Of a stretch of 64,000 bases of DNA, positions 5,607 through 15,343 are shown in pieces. The DNA is from Sunxiuqinia elliptica. Its GTDB lineage: Bacteria; Bacteroidota; Bacteroidia; Bacteroidales; Prolixibacteraceae. Position 1 is the stretch's first letter; each line of letters begins with the position of its first letter. Location of the stretch: contig NZ_FONW01000012.1 in assembly GCF_900113005.1 (NCBI RefSeq), forward strand, positions 91,791-155,790. The letters run 5' to 3'. Both the position numbers and the translations under genes were made by a program. The notes under the pieces are model-generated. The model saw only the letters and a program-made list of their open reading frames with translations. It had not been told where the DNA came from and ran no database searches.

Positions 5607-7667
5607 TTAATCCACCTTCGTATATCGATACAATACGAAGGTATTTTCTGCCGGTAGCTGAAAGCGCAAACGTTGATCAGACGTGACTTTCAGAATCAAT
5701 TCCTCACCGCTTCCATCTCCCATTATTTTGTGCAACGACACTTGCTGCTCTGCCGGGAGGTAGGTTTGGATCTCTGCTGCTGAACGACTTGAGTTTTCCC
5801 GAAAAATCAGGAAATAACCGCCATCTTCTGTTATCGATTGAAAGCCTGTCCAAGACCTGCCTGAAGGCTCATCGCCAATTGGCAGAATGCTTCCCGAGTG
5901 GAAATCAGCCTGTACTTCGCGGTACTTAGAAATGGTTTCTGCTACAGAACCAGCTTCTGCTGGCAGTCCTGTAGCTTCAAACCAAGCCAATGGCTGACCA
6001 ACCATCGCGATTGCAAACAGGTAGTTAAAATCATAATTGCCAGGAGCAAACAGGTCATCAGCTGGATATTTTCCCGCATTACGCCATTTATTCAAAAACT
6101 CAACCTGCAGCAACTCAGGAGGGAAATAGAGAGCCAGGGTCCAAACATTACGAAGTGTTCGAAAAGGGTAATAATTGCCCCAATCGGTATATCGGTTCTC
6201 CAGAAATAGATTCCCGTACGGACGATAAGAAAAATAGCCTCCTCGTGTTCCGGCTGTTAAATCCAAGTTGAAAAACACATCGCCATTTGTTTCTTTTTTA
6301 ACCTTCTCGAAAAAACGTTCCAAGTTGATTGCTGCCTCTTTCGTTGGGATTTCCACCCCATCAATTTTAAAATAGTCAATCCCAGTTTCTTTGTTCAAAT
6401 TGATCAGGATTTCGGCATCTGTCTCCCAAGTTGCATAGTCGTTTTCGTTACTCGGATGAAACCACAGCCCTAAGCGGATTCCTTTCTTCTTTGCTGATTT
6501 AATCACCTTGGTCAGCCCGTTGGGAAAGCGCTCCTTATTCGGCATCCAATTTTCCGGGGTCCAAGCATCCCATAAACGCCCTGAACGATGAACTGAATTG
6601 GCGGAAAGCCCTTGCTGCCAGCCGTCATCAATTTGAAAATGACTAATTCCCAGAGCCTCGGCTTCCTCCAATTCCCGCAAAATAAATGCTTCGCTGATCT
6701 TTCCATCCTGCCCACGATCTCCCCAAGTGTTCATCATGACCATTTCGTATTGTTTCGGATCATAGTTAATCGACGCTTTCAAATACTGGCGTAGAGCCAA
6801 CAAACAGCCTGCCTGATTCTCAGCAAGCCCCATCGTAATGGTGTAACCTTTAATCCATTCATCTCCTCGTCCCTGAAGCGGGAAGCCAGAGAATGGAACC
6901 CGAACGCCTCCCTGCGACACTTCAAAATCAAATCCCGGATAGGCAATCTGGCTGGCTGTGTTTGGCGCTTCTTTGAGCAAGAAAAAACAGCTTTGTCCAA
7001 CCAAGTCCTCTCCAATTAACAGGTTCCCCTGCCGCTTCTCCGAAGAACGATAAGGGATTGATGTGGTTTCATACACCAAATTATCGTGAATATCTGTGGC
7101 ATCTTTAAAATTCACCGTTTTGATTTGCCAATGTTTCGAGTCGAAACCAACCGCAAAAGCATGCGATTTCTGAAGCTTTTTATGTTTCTTCTGATGTTTC
7201 TCCGTGCCATCAGCTTTATGCTGCTCTTCTTCAAACCCAGTTTTTAAGTGTTCATATTTCAAATAATAATCGCACGAGATGGTCGCCACATCGGGGAATA
7301 TTCGAAGAATCCGTTTACTAAACACATTTCCGTGCTGATTTTCAATGTATACTGCTAAGTGGTCCGGAAGGAAAATATCACCACGGTTTCGATCGATCTC
7401 AAAAGCTACATTTTTGGTAAATCCACTCCCTCCCAAGGCAAATAGATTTTCCTTCTTCCAACTCAAAGCTGATGAGGTATTCTCATTTTTGAATGAAAGC
7501 AATTCAATGTTTCCCTTATTCCAAAGCCATTTTTGCTCCACCTGGGAATTACGAATGACCAAAGTATCATTTTTCAGATAGGCTTCACAATCTTTTAACC
7601 GGGTTTTGGCATTGCACAAATTCAAGCCAATCAATGTACATACTACACTCAGCAAAAGAGTCTTCAT
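5607..7667 (-). CDS. GH36-type alpha-galactosidase (clan GH-D), secreted
   Basis: This 686-residue protein has a signal peptide (residues 1-20). The N-terminal beta-rich domain is followed by a (beta/alpha)8 barrel with NTWGDRGQDG, then HFQIDDGWQ near 343-351, RLGLWFHPSNE, and YFKIDGVEIPT near 430-440. The Asp in KIDG, near residue 435, is the expected nucleophile of clan GH-D. A C-terminal beta domain closes the protein. GH36 enzymes release alpha-galactose, or alpha-GalNAc in some branches; the exact sugar is uncertain. It is the last gene of PUL-3 and its only recognisable glycosidase. A charged Lys/His-rich insert lies near residues 140-175. Confidence 0.8.
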   Translation of the reverse strand: MKTLLLSVVCTLIGLNLCNAKTRLKDCEAYLKNDTLVIRNSQVEQKWLWNKGNIELLSFKNENTSSALSWKKENLFALGGSGFTKNVAFEIDRNRGDIFLPDHLAVYIENQHGNVFSKRILRIFPDVATISCDYYLKYEHLKTGFEEEQHKADGTEKHQKKHKKLQKSHAFAVGFDSKHWQIKTVNFKDATDIHDNLVYETTSIPYRSSEKRQGNLLIGEDLVGQSCFFLLKEAPNTASQIAYPGFDFEVSQGGVRVPFSGFPLQGRGDEWIKGYTITMGLAENQAGCLLALRQYLKASINYDPKQYEMVMMNTWGDRGQDGKISEAFILRELEEAEALGISHFQIDDGWQQGLSANSVHRSGRLWDAWTPENWMPNKERFPNGLTKVIKSAKKKGIRLGLWFHPSNENDYATWETDAEILINLNKETGIDYFKIDGVEIPTKEAAINLERFFEKVKKETNGDVFFNLDLTAGTRGGYFSYRPYGNLFLENRYTDWGNYYPFRTLRNVWTLALYFPPELLQVEFLNKWRNAGKYPADDLFAPGNYDFNYLFAIAMVGQPLAWFEATGLPAEAGSVAETISKYREVQADFHSGSILPIGDEPSGRSWTGFQSITEDGGYFLIFRENSSRSAAEIQTYLPAEQQVSLHKIMGDGSGEELILKVTSDQRLRFQLPAENTFVLYRYTKVD
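5615..5648 (+). terminator. Hairpin at the convergent junction
   Basis: CCTTCGTAT (5615-5623) pairs with ATACGAAGG (5633-5641) across a 9-base loop, followed by TATTTTC. It overlaps the last codons of the opposing glycosidase gene. It could stop + strand transcription from the ribA/thioesterase side. Confidence 0.45.
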
Positions 7668-7782
7668 TATGTCTATTTTCTTAGTTAGGGTTTGCTTTAA
7701 AAAAGCTCAAAACAAAAGCATCTCACCTTCAAGTATACTATTTTTCCGAATGTAATCAATGCGAATTGAAATATTTTGAAGG

Positions 7783-8886
7783 CTATTCTTTTGTTCTTTG
7801 CAAAAGCCGTTTGGTCATATTTCGAATGTAAACATCTTCTGCTTGAGAGAAGTCAGCTAACTTCTCAACAACCTGCGGATCCTCAAGATGCTCCGGTTTT
7901 ATAAGACGGTAAATTAAGTTCAGGAGCCCGACAGGCAATTCCTCTGCCTGAACATGCTCCAATAATCGGACGACACTTTCATCAGCCAACAAATCACAAT
8001 CTACCAGCTTCCAGATAAGTTCGGTATTTTGATGAAGGGATAATGAGGGCATCGTTTCCACCAGTTTGGTCTGAATTAGTATATCATCTAACATGGCCCC
8101 TCTAAAGTAGGACAAAGTACTCTCAGCAAGCAAATTATCACCGGACTTCATACACTCGATAAAACGAAGGTAAAAGTGAGCGTGGTATTCCGGATGTTGA
8201 TCAACCATTTTTACCACCCATAGTTTTTTTGAAACATCACCAGTTTTAAACATTGCCTCCAGGAAAGACTGATCCAAACGTGCAGTAAGCAAACTCCTGA
8301 TTTTTTCTTGTGTATTCCCATATACCGTATGCCACAAGGTATGACAAGTATAAACGGCATCTTTTACAACAACTTCAGACAAGGCAGGCTGTGTTGCTGC
8401 AGTATAACCATCCAACTCATAAGGGTTATCAATCGAATCCGGAATTATTACCAAATCTTCTTGTTTTAAATCCTTCAGAATAGAAAGACTGTCGCTTAAA
8501 ATTTCGTCCAACTTTTTGTAATCAGCAGCTTCAAACTGGGTATGATCTGATTTGGTTAAAGGCTCATGTTCCAGCAATTTAAAGCCGTGATAGTTGCCAA
8601 CACCATCCCAAAATAACCACAAGCGAACCATTCGACATTTTCCGGAAATACAGACATCTTTAAAAATATGCCGGGCAAACCAAATCGGAAGGCCATCCTC
8701 GTCCTGCAGTTCTATAATTTCCTGATCTGATATAAGATCTGCTGAATCGGCAAAGGAATGTACAACACAGATTCCCTTTGCATCTAAAAAATCAGGGGGC
8801 AGGTTTTCCGGATTCTCATACGAAAAACCAATCGCCCCAAACAGAAAAACAATAATTACAGGCCAATGTAGTCCAACAGTTCTCAT
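7783..8886 (-). CDS. Secreted unknown protein with candidate covalent-FMN motif
   Basis: This 367-residue protein has an N-terminal signal or anchor segment (residues 7-22). The first half contains a Cys pair (VCISGKC), a WDGVGNYHGF segment, and DGYTAATQPALSEVVV near residue 158, followed by a YTCHTLWHTVYG segment. The DGYTAAT stretch resembles the Dxx[ST][GA]AT motif where ApbE attaches FMN to Thr in RnfG/NqrC-like and other exported proteins. The second half is helical and repeat-like, as in HEAT-type scaffolds, with no recognised family. It sits directly downstream of a secreted FAD-dependent oxidoreductase (26-base gap). Flavinylation is inference; the alternative is a structural unknown. 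Confidence 0.55.
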   Translation of the reverse strand: MRTVGLHWPVIIVFLFGAIGFSYENPENLPPDFLDAKGICVVHSFADSADLISDQEIIELQDEDGLPIWFARHIFKDVCISGKCRMVRLWLFWDGVGNYHGFKLLEHEPLTKSDHTQFEAADYKKLDEILSDSLSILKDLKQEDLVIIPDSIDNPYELDGYTAATQPALSEVVVKDAVYTCHTLWHTVYGNTQEKIRSLLTARLDQSFLEAMFKTGDVSKKLWVVKMVDQHPEYHAHFYLRFIECMKSGDNLLAESTLSYFRGAMLDDILIQTKLVETMPSLSLHQNTELIWKLVDCDLLADESVVRLLEHVQAEELPVGLLNLIYRLIKPEHLEDPQVVEKLADFSQAEDVYIRNMTKRLLQRTKE

Positions 8887-8912
8887 AAAACAGGATTAAT
8901 CATGCTTTAACC

Positions 8913-10766
8913 TTATTCAGTTTTAGGCCCTAACGTTTGTCCTTCATTGTATTTCTGCATATTTTCCATCTTATATTTCCCCACACCAACTTCCATCAAA
9001 CCATTCAATTCATCCAAGTAATTCTGGTAAACTCCCCATGGATTTGTTTTGTGTGCTGTGGCAATTGATGCTGCCATTCCTACTACTTCCCCCATCATTC
9101 CTGTAGTTCGCATTACCCGAACCGTTCCTAAAGCAACATGTGTAACACTAATATTTCGTCCTGCCATAAACAGGTTATCCACATTTCGAGAGTAGAAACA
9201 ACGATAGGGAATTGGATAAAGGTGAATTGCTTTATGCACAGCAATTGACTTAAATTCTTTCTCCGGGAAATGCGCTGTATTTTTAGGATCGGGATAGTGC
9301 AAATCGATGGTCCAGGAAGTCGGTGCCGAGGCATCCGGATAAAGAACATGATTGGTAAGATCCTGCTCTTTTAAAACCAAATCGCCCAAGAGCCTTCTTG
9401 ACTCTCGTTTCCCTGCAATATAAGCAACCCAGTCAAGCTTTCGGTTCTGATATTTTTGCTTCTTGCTGCTGTGATTTTTCAAAAATGACCAATTAGAGAA
9501 AACAACCAGCAAACCATAGTCCCGGATACGCTCAAACTCGCTTATTTGGTTGAAGTTCATTCCGGTCTCCCAAGTCCATTCTCCCATGGTTACCTGTTCT
9601 GCATTTGCTTCGTTAAACTCAACGCCATACTGGAAATCAGGAAAATGCTCTTCCTTTTCACTTTCAACCGAATACCACTGAACTGATGCCCCCATGGTCA
9701 TTGCATCAGCTTTTTCGGGAGCCGTAGCTTCTCCATATTGCTCCTTGCTTTCCCTGCCCATTGCAAAATCGGCACCGGCTAAAAAGCCAATGGTTCCATC
9801 TCCGGTGCAGTCTGCAAACAAGGGTGCTGAAAAGAAGAGCTCTTCTGATGTTTCAATATTCCGGGCCCAAACACCCGTTATTTTGGCTCCTTTTGTTTTG
9901 ACCTCATAAGCCCGATAATTGGTGAACAATGAAATATTTTCTTCTGCCAAAACCATTTCCATCTTCTTCTCATCCTCGTAATAAGCTGCCGGCTGAGCAT
10001 TGCCTCCTCGTGTAGGCCCCATTTCGTTCACCACATCTCCTAGTGCAGGAAATGGATGAACTTTAACCCGACCACCTAAATGCACACGGACCTCTGAGCT
10101 ATTGTTACCTCCCAAAACCGGGCGATCTTGAATAAGAGCAACCTTCACGCCCAATCTTGCAGCCGAAATTGCTGCTGCTGTTCCGGCAACTCCTCCACCA
10201 ACAACGACCAAATCAAATTTTCCAGCTTTACGTGGTTTGATTTTCAATGCTTTGTTTCGAAACTCATTCAACGCGGTAAAATCATTTGTTGGAGGATTTG
10301 CACTCTTGCTAAAGTAAATTGCATCAACTCGTCCATTAAACCCGGTTAAATCCCGAAGCCCAATTTTGAGTGTTTTATTGACCACATTCACTTTCCCCGC
10401 TTGCTGCCATATCCATTCACTCCCTTCACTTCCCAGAGTAATATTTGTGCTTTGCCCTTCGAGCAACAACTCAAATTTCCCCGGGCCTTCTCCCTCATAC
10501 CATGGAGCAGTCCAATTAAACGTTCGAACAAAAATATGATAGGCCCCATCCTTCGGAAATTGAACAGTTGTTGTGGCATCTGCAACGGGCTCGCCCATGC
10601 CATGGGCCATAATGTAAGGCGATCCCATCTGATCCATAAACTGTTGATCGACCACCCAGCCGCCCTTATTTTGAAAACTCTCTGCCTCTACAAGCACTGA
10701 CTGGGCATTACTTTCAACCAGCCCAACAGTAATGAAAAGTATAATGAACAATACGACATTTTTCAT
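8913..10766 (-). CDS. Secreted FAD-dependent oxidoreductase (FAD_oxidored family)
   Basis: This 617-residue protein has a signal peptide (1-21). An N-terminal beta-sandwich-like region (about 22-165) resembles carbohydrate-binding modules. The Rossmann dinucleotide motif VVVGGGVAGTAAAISAARLG follows near residue 185, then LGGNNSSEVRVHLGG, and later FADCTGDGTIGFLAGADFAMG, typical of PF12831. The C-terminal FAD-contacting region includes LFMAGRNISVTHVALGTVR. Such proteins occur in many PULs, but their reaction is not settled; oxidation of a sugar or glycoside is plausible. It lies between a large lipoprotein and the candidate FMN protein in PUL-3. Export with bound FAD would imply a folded-protein route or periplasmic loading. 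Confidence 0.85.
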   Translation of the reverse strand: MKNVVLFIILFITVGLVESNAQSVLVEAESFQNKGGWVVDQQFMDQMGSPYIMAHGMGEPVADATTTVQFPKDGAYHIFVRTFNWTAPWYEGEGPGKFELLLEGQSTNITLGSEGSEWIWQQAGKVNVVNKTLKIGLRDLTGFNGRVDAIYFSKSANPPTNDFTALNEFRNKALKIKPRKAGKFDLVVVGGGVAGTAAAISAARLGVKVALIQDRPVLGGNNSSEVRVHLGGRVKVHPFPALGDVVNEMGPTRGGNAQPAAYYEDEKKMEMVLAEENISLFTNYRAYEVKTKGAKITGVWARNIETSEELFFSAPLFADCTGDGTIGFLAGADFAMGRESKEQYGEATAPEKADAMTMGASVQWYSVESEKEEHFPDFQYGVEFNEANAEQVTMGEWTWETGMNFNQISEFERIRDYGLLVVFSNWSFLKNHSSKKQKYQNRKLDWVAYIAGKRESRRLLGDLVLKEQDLTNHVLYPDASAPTSWTIDLHYPDPKNTAHFPEKEFKSIAVHKAIHLYPIPYRCFYSRNVDNLFMAGRNISVTHVALGTVRVMRTTGMMGEVVGMAASIATAHKTNPWGVYQNYLDELNGLMEVGVGKYKMENMQKYNEGQTLGPKTE

Positions 10767-11086
10767 ACGATTATAATTAGATCCAAGACACCAGATAAGA
10801 TAAGTTGTTAATCATCAGACTCTGTATCAATTTTCCTTGTCATGGGTGTTTATAACTCTTTATTTTTTAACGCAACGCCTGCCTGCCCATCTTTCGAAGT
10901 CAGAAGGGGAACTTACATAATCATCTTCCCCGTGTGTGCAGGATAATTTACATGCTCGTTTTATATATTCTTATTAAAGATGTTAGCCAATAGACTTTTA
11001 GATTTTCAGAGCTCTTAAATAACATCTTCTAAACGAAGTTCAGGATGATGCCTAAAAAGGAGAACTCTGAAAATCCAGCGATCTAT
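10767..11086. other. 320-base gap with nested hairpins
   Basis: I see no gene. A perfect 11-bp inverted repeat (GATTTTCAGAG at 11001-11011, complement at 11065-11075) encloses 53 bases that can fold further. GGGGAA near 10895 can pair with TTCCCC near 10931. No -7 box was found ahead of the oxidoreductase gene. The gap may hold RNA structures that separate levels of the lipoprotein and oxidoreductase messages. Confidence 0.45.
11001..11075 (-). repeat. Inverted repeat after the 826-residue lipoprotein gene
   Basis: The perfect 11-bp arms at 11001-11011 and 11065-11075 lie 12 bases after the stop of the upstream gene. No T tract follows on the minus strand, so it is more likely a 3' stability or processing structure than a plain terminator. 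Confidence 0.45.
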
Positions 11087-13567
11087 TTATTTATATTTAA
11101 GCCAAGCAGTTGCCTGACAGTTTTTATCTGCAACAAAACGTATCCAACGCGACTGAAACCCTGCAGGAAACTCATAATTGAATGTTTCTCCACCTTCGAG
11201 TTCAACTTCGCGGTAAGTCATCCATGGTCCATGCCCAATAGGCTCAGCCTGAATTTTAAACCGTACAGTCAAATTCGACTCATTCGTCAGTTTCAAGATA
11301 CGTTGATCATAAAAGCCAATCAAGTAGGGATCAGAAGGAATTCCGCTTTCAACCTGCGTGTTTTTCCAAGGGCCTCCTTCTCCCGTCGGTTTGCCCATCT
11401 TCCATAAATCATCGATAACGCCAGCCCAGACTGAAACTTTTCCATCCTCAGAGCTTATGATGTGTTCACTATTTGCTGGAAGATCTTCCTGTAAGCCGGA
11501 CATGATCAACATCCCACGATAGGAGGCATAATCAAAAATTCGGAAGTTATGTGACGAAATTGGGCGGATTTTTGCAAAGCCATCTGCATTCTCTGCAGGT
11601 AACTCATAGAATGTTCCCGCACAGTTGAGCAAATCCCGTTCGGTTGCAACCTCCCTGCAAATTCGCAACAAACCGTTGTTGGTCAAATCTCTATACGCCT
11701 GCTTACTTTTAGGCAAACGCCATCGTCTTCCTTGATCATCAACAACCAAGACTGAAGCATCATCAAGCGTAATCACCTCTTTGGGGATTGCGAACTTTTC
11801 ACGAATAAAAGCAGCTGTTTGAGGATCTTCTTTCTTAACCAGATTCATCTCTCCATCCAACTCGTAGTAGCCGATCTCTTCAAAATGATTATTATCAGCC
11901 TTTCCGGCGAGAATGCCCAAGGCACGCCGGTTATCTCCCAGCCCCCACAACAAGCCAGCTGAAGTTTCAGGTGTATCAACAGTCGCCATACCATCAAATA
12001 GTTCACTGGCGCTTTCGCCACGACGATCTTCATCAGCATAATAAAAATGAACCGTTGCTTGAGTTGGTTTATCAACAGAAACCCGCACCCATTCTCCCAA
12101 TTCTTTTTCATTAAAGATAAGATTGATTGCCTGCCCATTCTTTACTTCCAAAGTCTTGAACTCGCGCCACTCGTTAGTCCCTTCAACATCTACTTCAAAC
12201 TTAAAATAGACGGGAGCTACTCCCTCGTTATGAATCCATGCCGAACGATGTTTCCAGCCCGAGAAAAGAAACGGTTCAGATGCCACTTCTGGATCAATAT
12301 GCTCAGAAATCCAGACTGCCCCTTCGGCCGTCGCCGGACCTAAACGATCGGGCAACCTAAAATCGGTAAACCAAAGGTTTGAATTGGATTGGCCTGGCCC
12401 TTCGATATTTCCTTTTTGCTTTCGTTTGTTGAGAAACTCTTTCTGAGCAGAATCATCACAACCAAAAACCAATTGGTTATTCCAACGGGCAAAGTCTCCA
12501 ATCACCTTTAGATAAGCTGATCGAGGACGAATCCCTGCGGAGTTACCGTGTGTAAAATTAGCCGGAAAGCGCCAAAACAAACCATGCATTGTCATCAAGT
12601 AATCTGGCTGTTCTGCCGTTCCAATATCCCGAATTCGTGGCCACTCGGTATTCCAGCCATGAGCTCCATCGTAACTGTGACTTGCTTTGGGTAAACGATA
12701 AAAATCCCAACCAGTAGCTGCATTTCGCACGCCCAGTATAACTGACTTATGATCCCATCCTGTTGCCCATATTGGGTCATCTTCCGGATTTTCATTGCCA
12801 TAAATACCTCCGGGCCCGGTCACTTCTACAAACTGGTTACGACGAACGACTTTCCAATCACGACCATCCCATTCGGCCAGAACTCCGGCTTCAATATCAA
12901 ATTGTTTTAGGGCCTTATTTCCGGACTCACCATTGTTCGAAAAGACCATCACGCCTTGCCCTGAGTACAAGCCTTTACCATGAGCTCCCGGCAATAAGGC
13001 TGTTTTCTCATTTGAATCGGTATCTTCTATTTTTCCCTGCTTGCTATTCCCATCTTTGTAATAGGTTGTAACACTCAGGTCATTGACATCGACATCATAA
13101 AAACCTTCCTCCATCGTACCATAATAAATCTTGTTTTCAGGATCGGTTAGATGCCGGGCATTTCCAGTATGTCTTCCCTGCATTTCGGTATATGGAATCA
13201 CCCGAACATCGCCCTGTTGATCGATTGCGTAAGGTCCAATAAAAAGCTGGTTACTCTCACGATGGATCATTCGATTGGCCGGTGTTCCGCCAATACTTTC
13301 CGTTCGAATAATTTGTTTCAACCCACTTGTAATTTCATAAAGTTTATCGGAAGAACCATGGGGCAAGTGAGGCCCGTAGGTTATTACCCACAACTGATCA
13401 GCCCACGGTACAACAGCTCCTGTACCGCATTCTCCCTCGTTATTATACATCGCTAAATGAGGATAAACACCACTAAAAGATTTTCGTTTATTAGCCTTTT
13501 CTACTCCTGAACATGAGATTATTACGAAGAGCAAAAGTAAAGAGCAATAGTTAGAGAATTGAGTCAT
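11087..13567 (-). CDS. Large PUL lipoprotein of unknown function
   Basis: This 826-residue protein has a lipoprotein signal (LLLLFVIISCSG, Cys near residue 20), so it should be anchored in the outer membrane or periplasm. The N-terminal part is rich in W/G/D strands of propeller character, for example ECGTGAVVPWADQLWVITYG and GQGVMVFSNNGESGNK. A conserved-looking segment ATGWDHKSVILGVRNA lies near residue 270. Two segments resemble beta-sandwich modules (FKFEVDVEGTNEW and FKIQAEPIGHGPW, each near a RV/RFV strand). I recognise no catalytic family. It is encoded directly after SusD in PUL-3, where substrate-binding or novel degrading proteins are usual. Confidence 0.6.
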   Translation of the reverse strand: MTQFSNYCSLLLLFVIISCSGVEKANKRKSFSGVYPHLAMYNNEGECGTGAVVPWADQLWVITYGPHLPHGSSDKLYEITSGLKQIIRTESIGGTPANRMIHRESNQLFIGPYAIDQQGDVRVIPYTEMQGRHTGNARHLTDPENKIYYGTMEEGFYDVDVNDLSVTTYYKDGNSKQGKIEDTDSNEKTALLPGAHGKGLYSGQGVMVFSNNGESGNKALKQFDIEAGVLAEWDGRDWKVVRRNQFVEVTGPGGIYGNENPEDDPIWATGWDHKSVILGVRNAATGWDFYRLPKASHSYDGAHGWNTEWPRIRDIGTAEQPDYLMTMHGLFWRFPANFTHGNSAGIRPRSAYLKVIGDFARWNNQLVFGCDDSAQKEFLNKRKQKGNIEGPGQSNSNLWFTDFRLPDRLGPATAEGAVWISEHIDPEVASEPFLFSGWKHRSAWIHNEGVAPVYFKFEVDVEGTNEWREFKTLEVKNGQAINLIFNEKELGEWVRVSVDKPTQATVHFYYADEDRRGESASELFDGMATVDTPETSAGLLWGLGDNRRALGILAGKADNNHFEEIGYYELDGEMNLVKKEDPQTAAFIREKFAIPKEVITLDDASVLVVDDQGRRWRLPKSKQAYRDLTNNGLLRICREVATERDLLNCAGTFYELPAENADGFAKIRPISSHNFRIFDYASYRGMLIMSGLQEDLPANSEHIISSEDGKVSVWAGVIDDLWKMGKPTGEGGPWKNTQVESGIPSDPYLIGFYDQRILKLTNESNLTVRFKIQAEPIGHGPWMTYREVELEGGETFNYEFPAGFQSRWIRFVADKNCQATAWLKYK

Positions 13568-13595
13568 TTCAAAATAAGTTTAAAATAAATATAGA

Positions 13596-13634
13596 GAGAG
13601 TTATTGGAAAAACTAAAGCATCCCAATAACTCTC
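13596..13634 (-). terminator. Hairpin directly after susD (PUL-3)
   Basis: GAGAGTTATTGG (13596-13607) and its perfect complement (13623-13634) form a 12-bp stem, 9 bases after the susD stop. On the minus strand the following sequence is TCTATATTTATTTT, only moderately T-rich. It could be a leaky terminator or 3' stabiliser that sets susCD expression above the enzymes. Confidence 0.6.
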
Positions 13635-13642
13635 GATTTAGG

Positions 13643-15331
13643 TTAATACCCCGGATTCTGAGTAAGATTTTCGTTAATTAAAATCTCTTTAGACGGAATC
13701 GGCCATAAGTATTGTTTGCTTTTATCGAAGGTTCTCAATCCTAAAAGCTTAATCAACCCGGCGTTATACATGGGCTCAAAATCGGCAACGCCATCCTCAT
13801 CAAGTACCGGAGTTTCAGGAAAAAACCATAAGTCAGCATCTACAACTTTCTCTTTTAGCTCAACAGGATCAAGCATTCCATAATTTGGAATGTTCAACAC
13901 TTTCTCAGCCAATTTCCAACGAATGATGTCCATATAGCGACGTCCCTCCAAAGCAAATTCCATTCTTCTTTCGATCCGAAGGATCTGACGTAAATCTTCT
14001 TGCGAAGTTGTTGTCACAGCCGGATAGCTTGAAGTTTCGCCAACAGCAACACCATAGGCTCTGGCTCTTACCTGATTCATCGCATCCAAAACAGAATCAT
14101 CAATTTCTCCCAACTCAATTTTGGCTTCAGCGTACATTAGTAACACATCGGCATAACGCATAATAATCTTGTCCGGATCAGACTTATAATCATCAGACCA
14201 ATCTTCATCAACTCCCTTTTTCCATAGCAACCCATTGTAAGAAGCATACTGTGCATTCACGCGATTGTCATTATTCTTTACATAAGCACCTGTTTTGAAA
14301 CTGTAGCAGGTCGTTGAATCAGGATGCGGCTGATACATGTAGCCAAGATGCTCCGTTTGGAACTCAACAATTGTTGCCGAACAACGCGGATCACGATTAT
14401 TGAATGGCTCTCGAGGATTGTAAAGTGGAGATTCATCAATAGGAAGTCCGTCAGTACAATAGAAGGCGCTAAATAATTCCCATGAAGGGTCTTTGGCTCC
14501 CCAACCTCCAGAATTTCTACTGATGTAATTCTTACAATCCCAAAACGCAACATCAAGCTCAACAGATCGTGGAATTGCAAAAATGGTCTCGACCGAGTTT
14601 TTTGTCGATGATAAAAATAACGCTCCAAAATCGTCATACAACTCATACGCGCCAAGCTCCATACAATCTTTGGCCGCATCACGAGCGAGGGCATAATCTC
14701 CCATGTAAAGTGCGATGCGAGCTTTCATCGCCAAGGCTGCTCCTTTAGTCGCTCTCAAGTTCTCCGAATTACCATACTCCTCAGGTAAATTAGCTGCAGC
14801 ATAGTCATAATCTTCATAGATTGTTGCCAGGATTGTTGCCTTATCTGTGGTTGCTTTTGTAAATGATTCTTCCAATTCCAATGTATTGTTGTAGTAAACC
14901 ACATCGCCCCAATGAGCAACTAAACGAGCATATTGCGAAGCTCTCACAAACCGGGCATCAGCCTTATACTGCGTTAACTTATCCTCTGGAATCTCATCTG
15001 TAACTTCCTCCAAGTTCTCAATCAAAGTTGTAGCTCGAGCCACAGCTTTATAGGTATTTGCCCACCAAGAAATTACAGTACTCCACTCTCCGGTGATTGT
15101 AGCGTCTGTTATCGCATTGGTCTGCCCTCTGTACGTCCAATCATCCGACCAATCATCGGCATCAGTCGGCCAAAACGGATCGCGATACAAATCATTTAGA
15201 GCCATCTCTATTTCAGTTTGATCGGAGTACCAGCTCTCACTTGACCCTTCTGACAACGGATTCAAATTCAAATCGGTACATGCACTTACTAAAAAAAGTA
15301 CTAATAGCATTGAATATAGTTTGGTTTTCAT
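13643..15331 (-). CDS. SusD/RagB-family lipoprotein (PUL-3)
   Basis: This 562-residue surface lipoprotein (LVSACTDLNLNPLSEG, lipidated Cys near residue 18) caps the SusC barrel and captures glycan. It has the usual architecture: an N-terminal SusD-like helical domain with TPR-type repeats (WWANTYKAVARATTLIENL near 90-108) and the C-terminal RagB/SusD domain (DVLLMYAEAKIELGE near 405, RRMEFALEGRRYMDIIRWK near 468). It follows susC by 12 bases in the same operon. The ligand cannot be read directly, but the GH36 enzyme in the locus suggests an alpha-galactose-containing substrate. Confidence 0.93.
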   Translation of the reverse strand: MKTKLYSMLLVLFLVSACTDLNLNPLSEGSSESWYSDQTEIEMALNDLYRDPFWPTDADDWSDDWTYRGQTNAITDATITGEWSTVISWWANTYKAVARATTLIENLEEVTDEIPEDKLTQYKADARFVRASQYARLVAHWGDVVYYNNTLELEESFTKATTDKATILATIYEDYDYAAANLPEEYGNSENLRATKGAALAMKARIALYMGDYALARDAAKDCMELGAYELYDDFGALFLSSTKNSVETIFAIPRSVELDVAFWDCKNYISRNSGGWGAKDPSWELFSAFYCTDGLPIDESPLYNPREPFNNRDPRCSATIVEFQTEHLGYMYQPHPDSTTCYSFKTGAYVKNNDNRVNAQYASYNGLLWKKGVDEDWSDDYKSDPDKIIMRYADVLLMYAEAKIELGEIDDSVLDAMNQVRARAYGVAVGETSSYPAVTTTSQEDLRQILRIERRMEFALEGRRYMDIIRWKLAEKVLNIPNYGMLDPVELKEKVVDADLWFFPETPVLDEDGVADFEPMYNAGLIKLLGLRTFDKSKQYLWPIPSKEILINENLTQNPGY

Positions 15332-15343
15332 ATTTTTTTCAGT

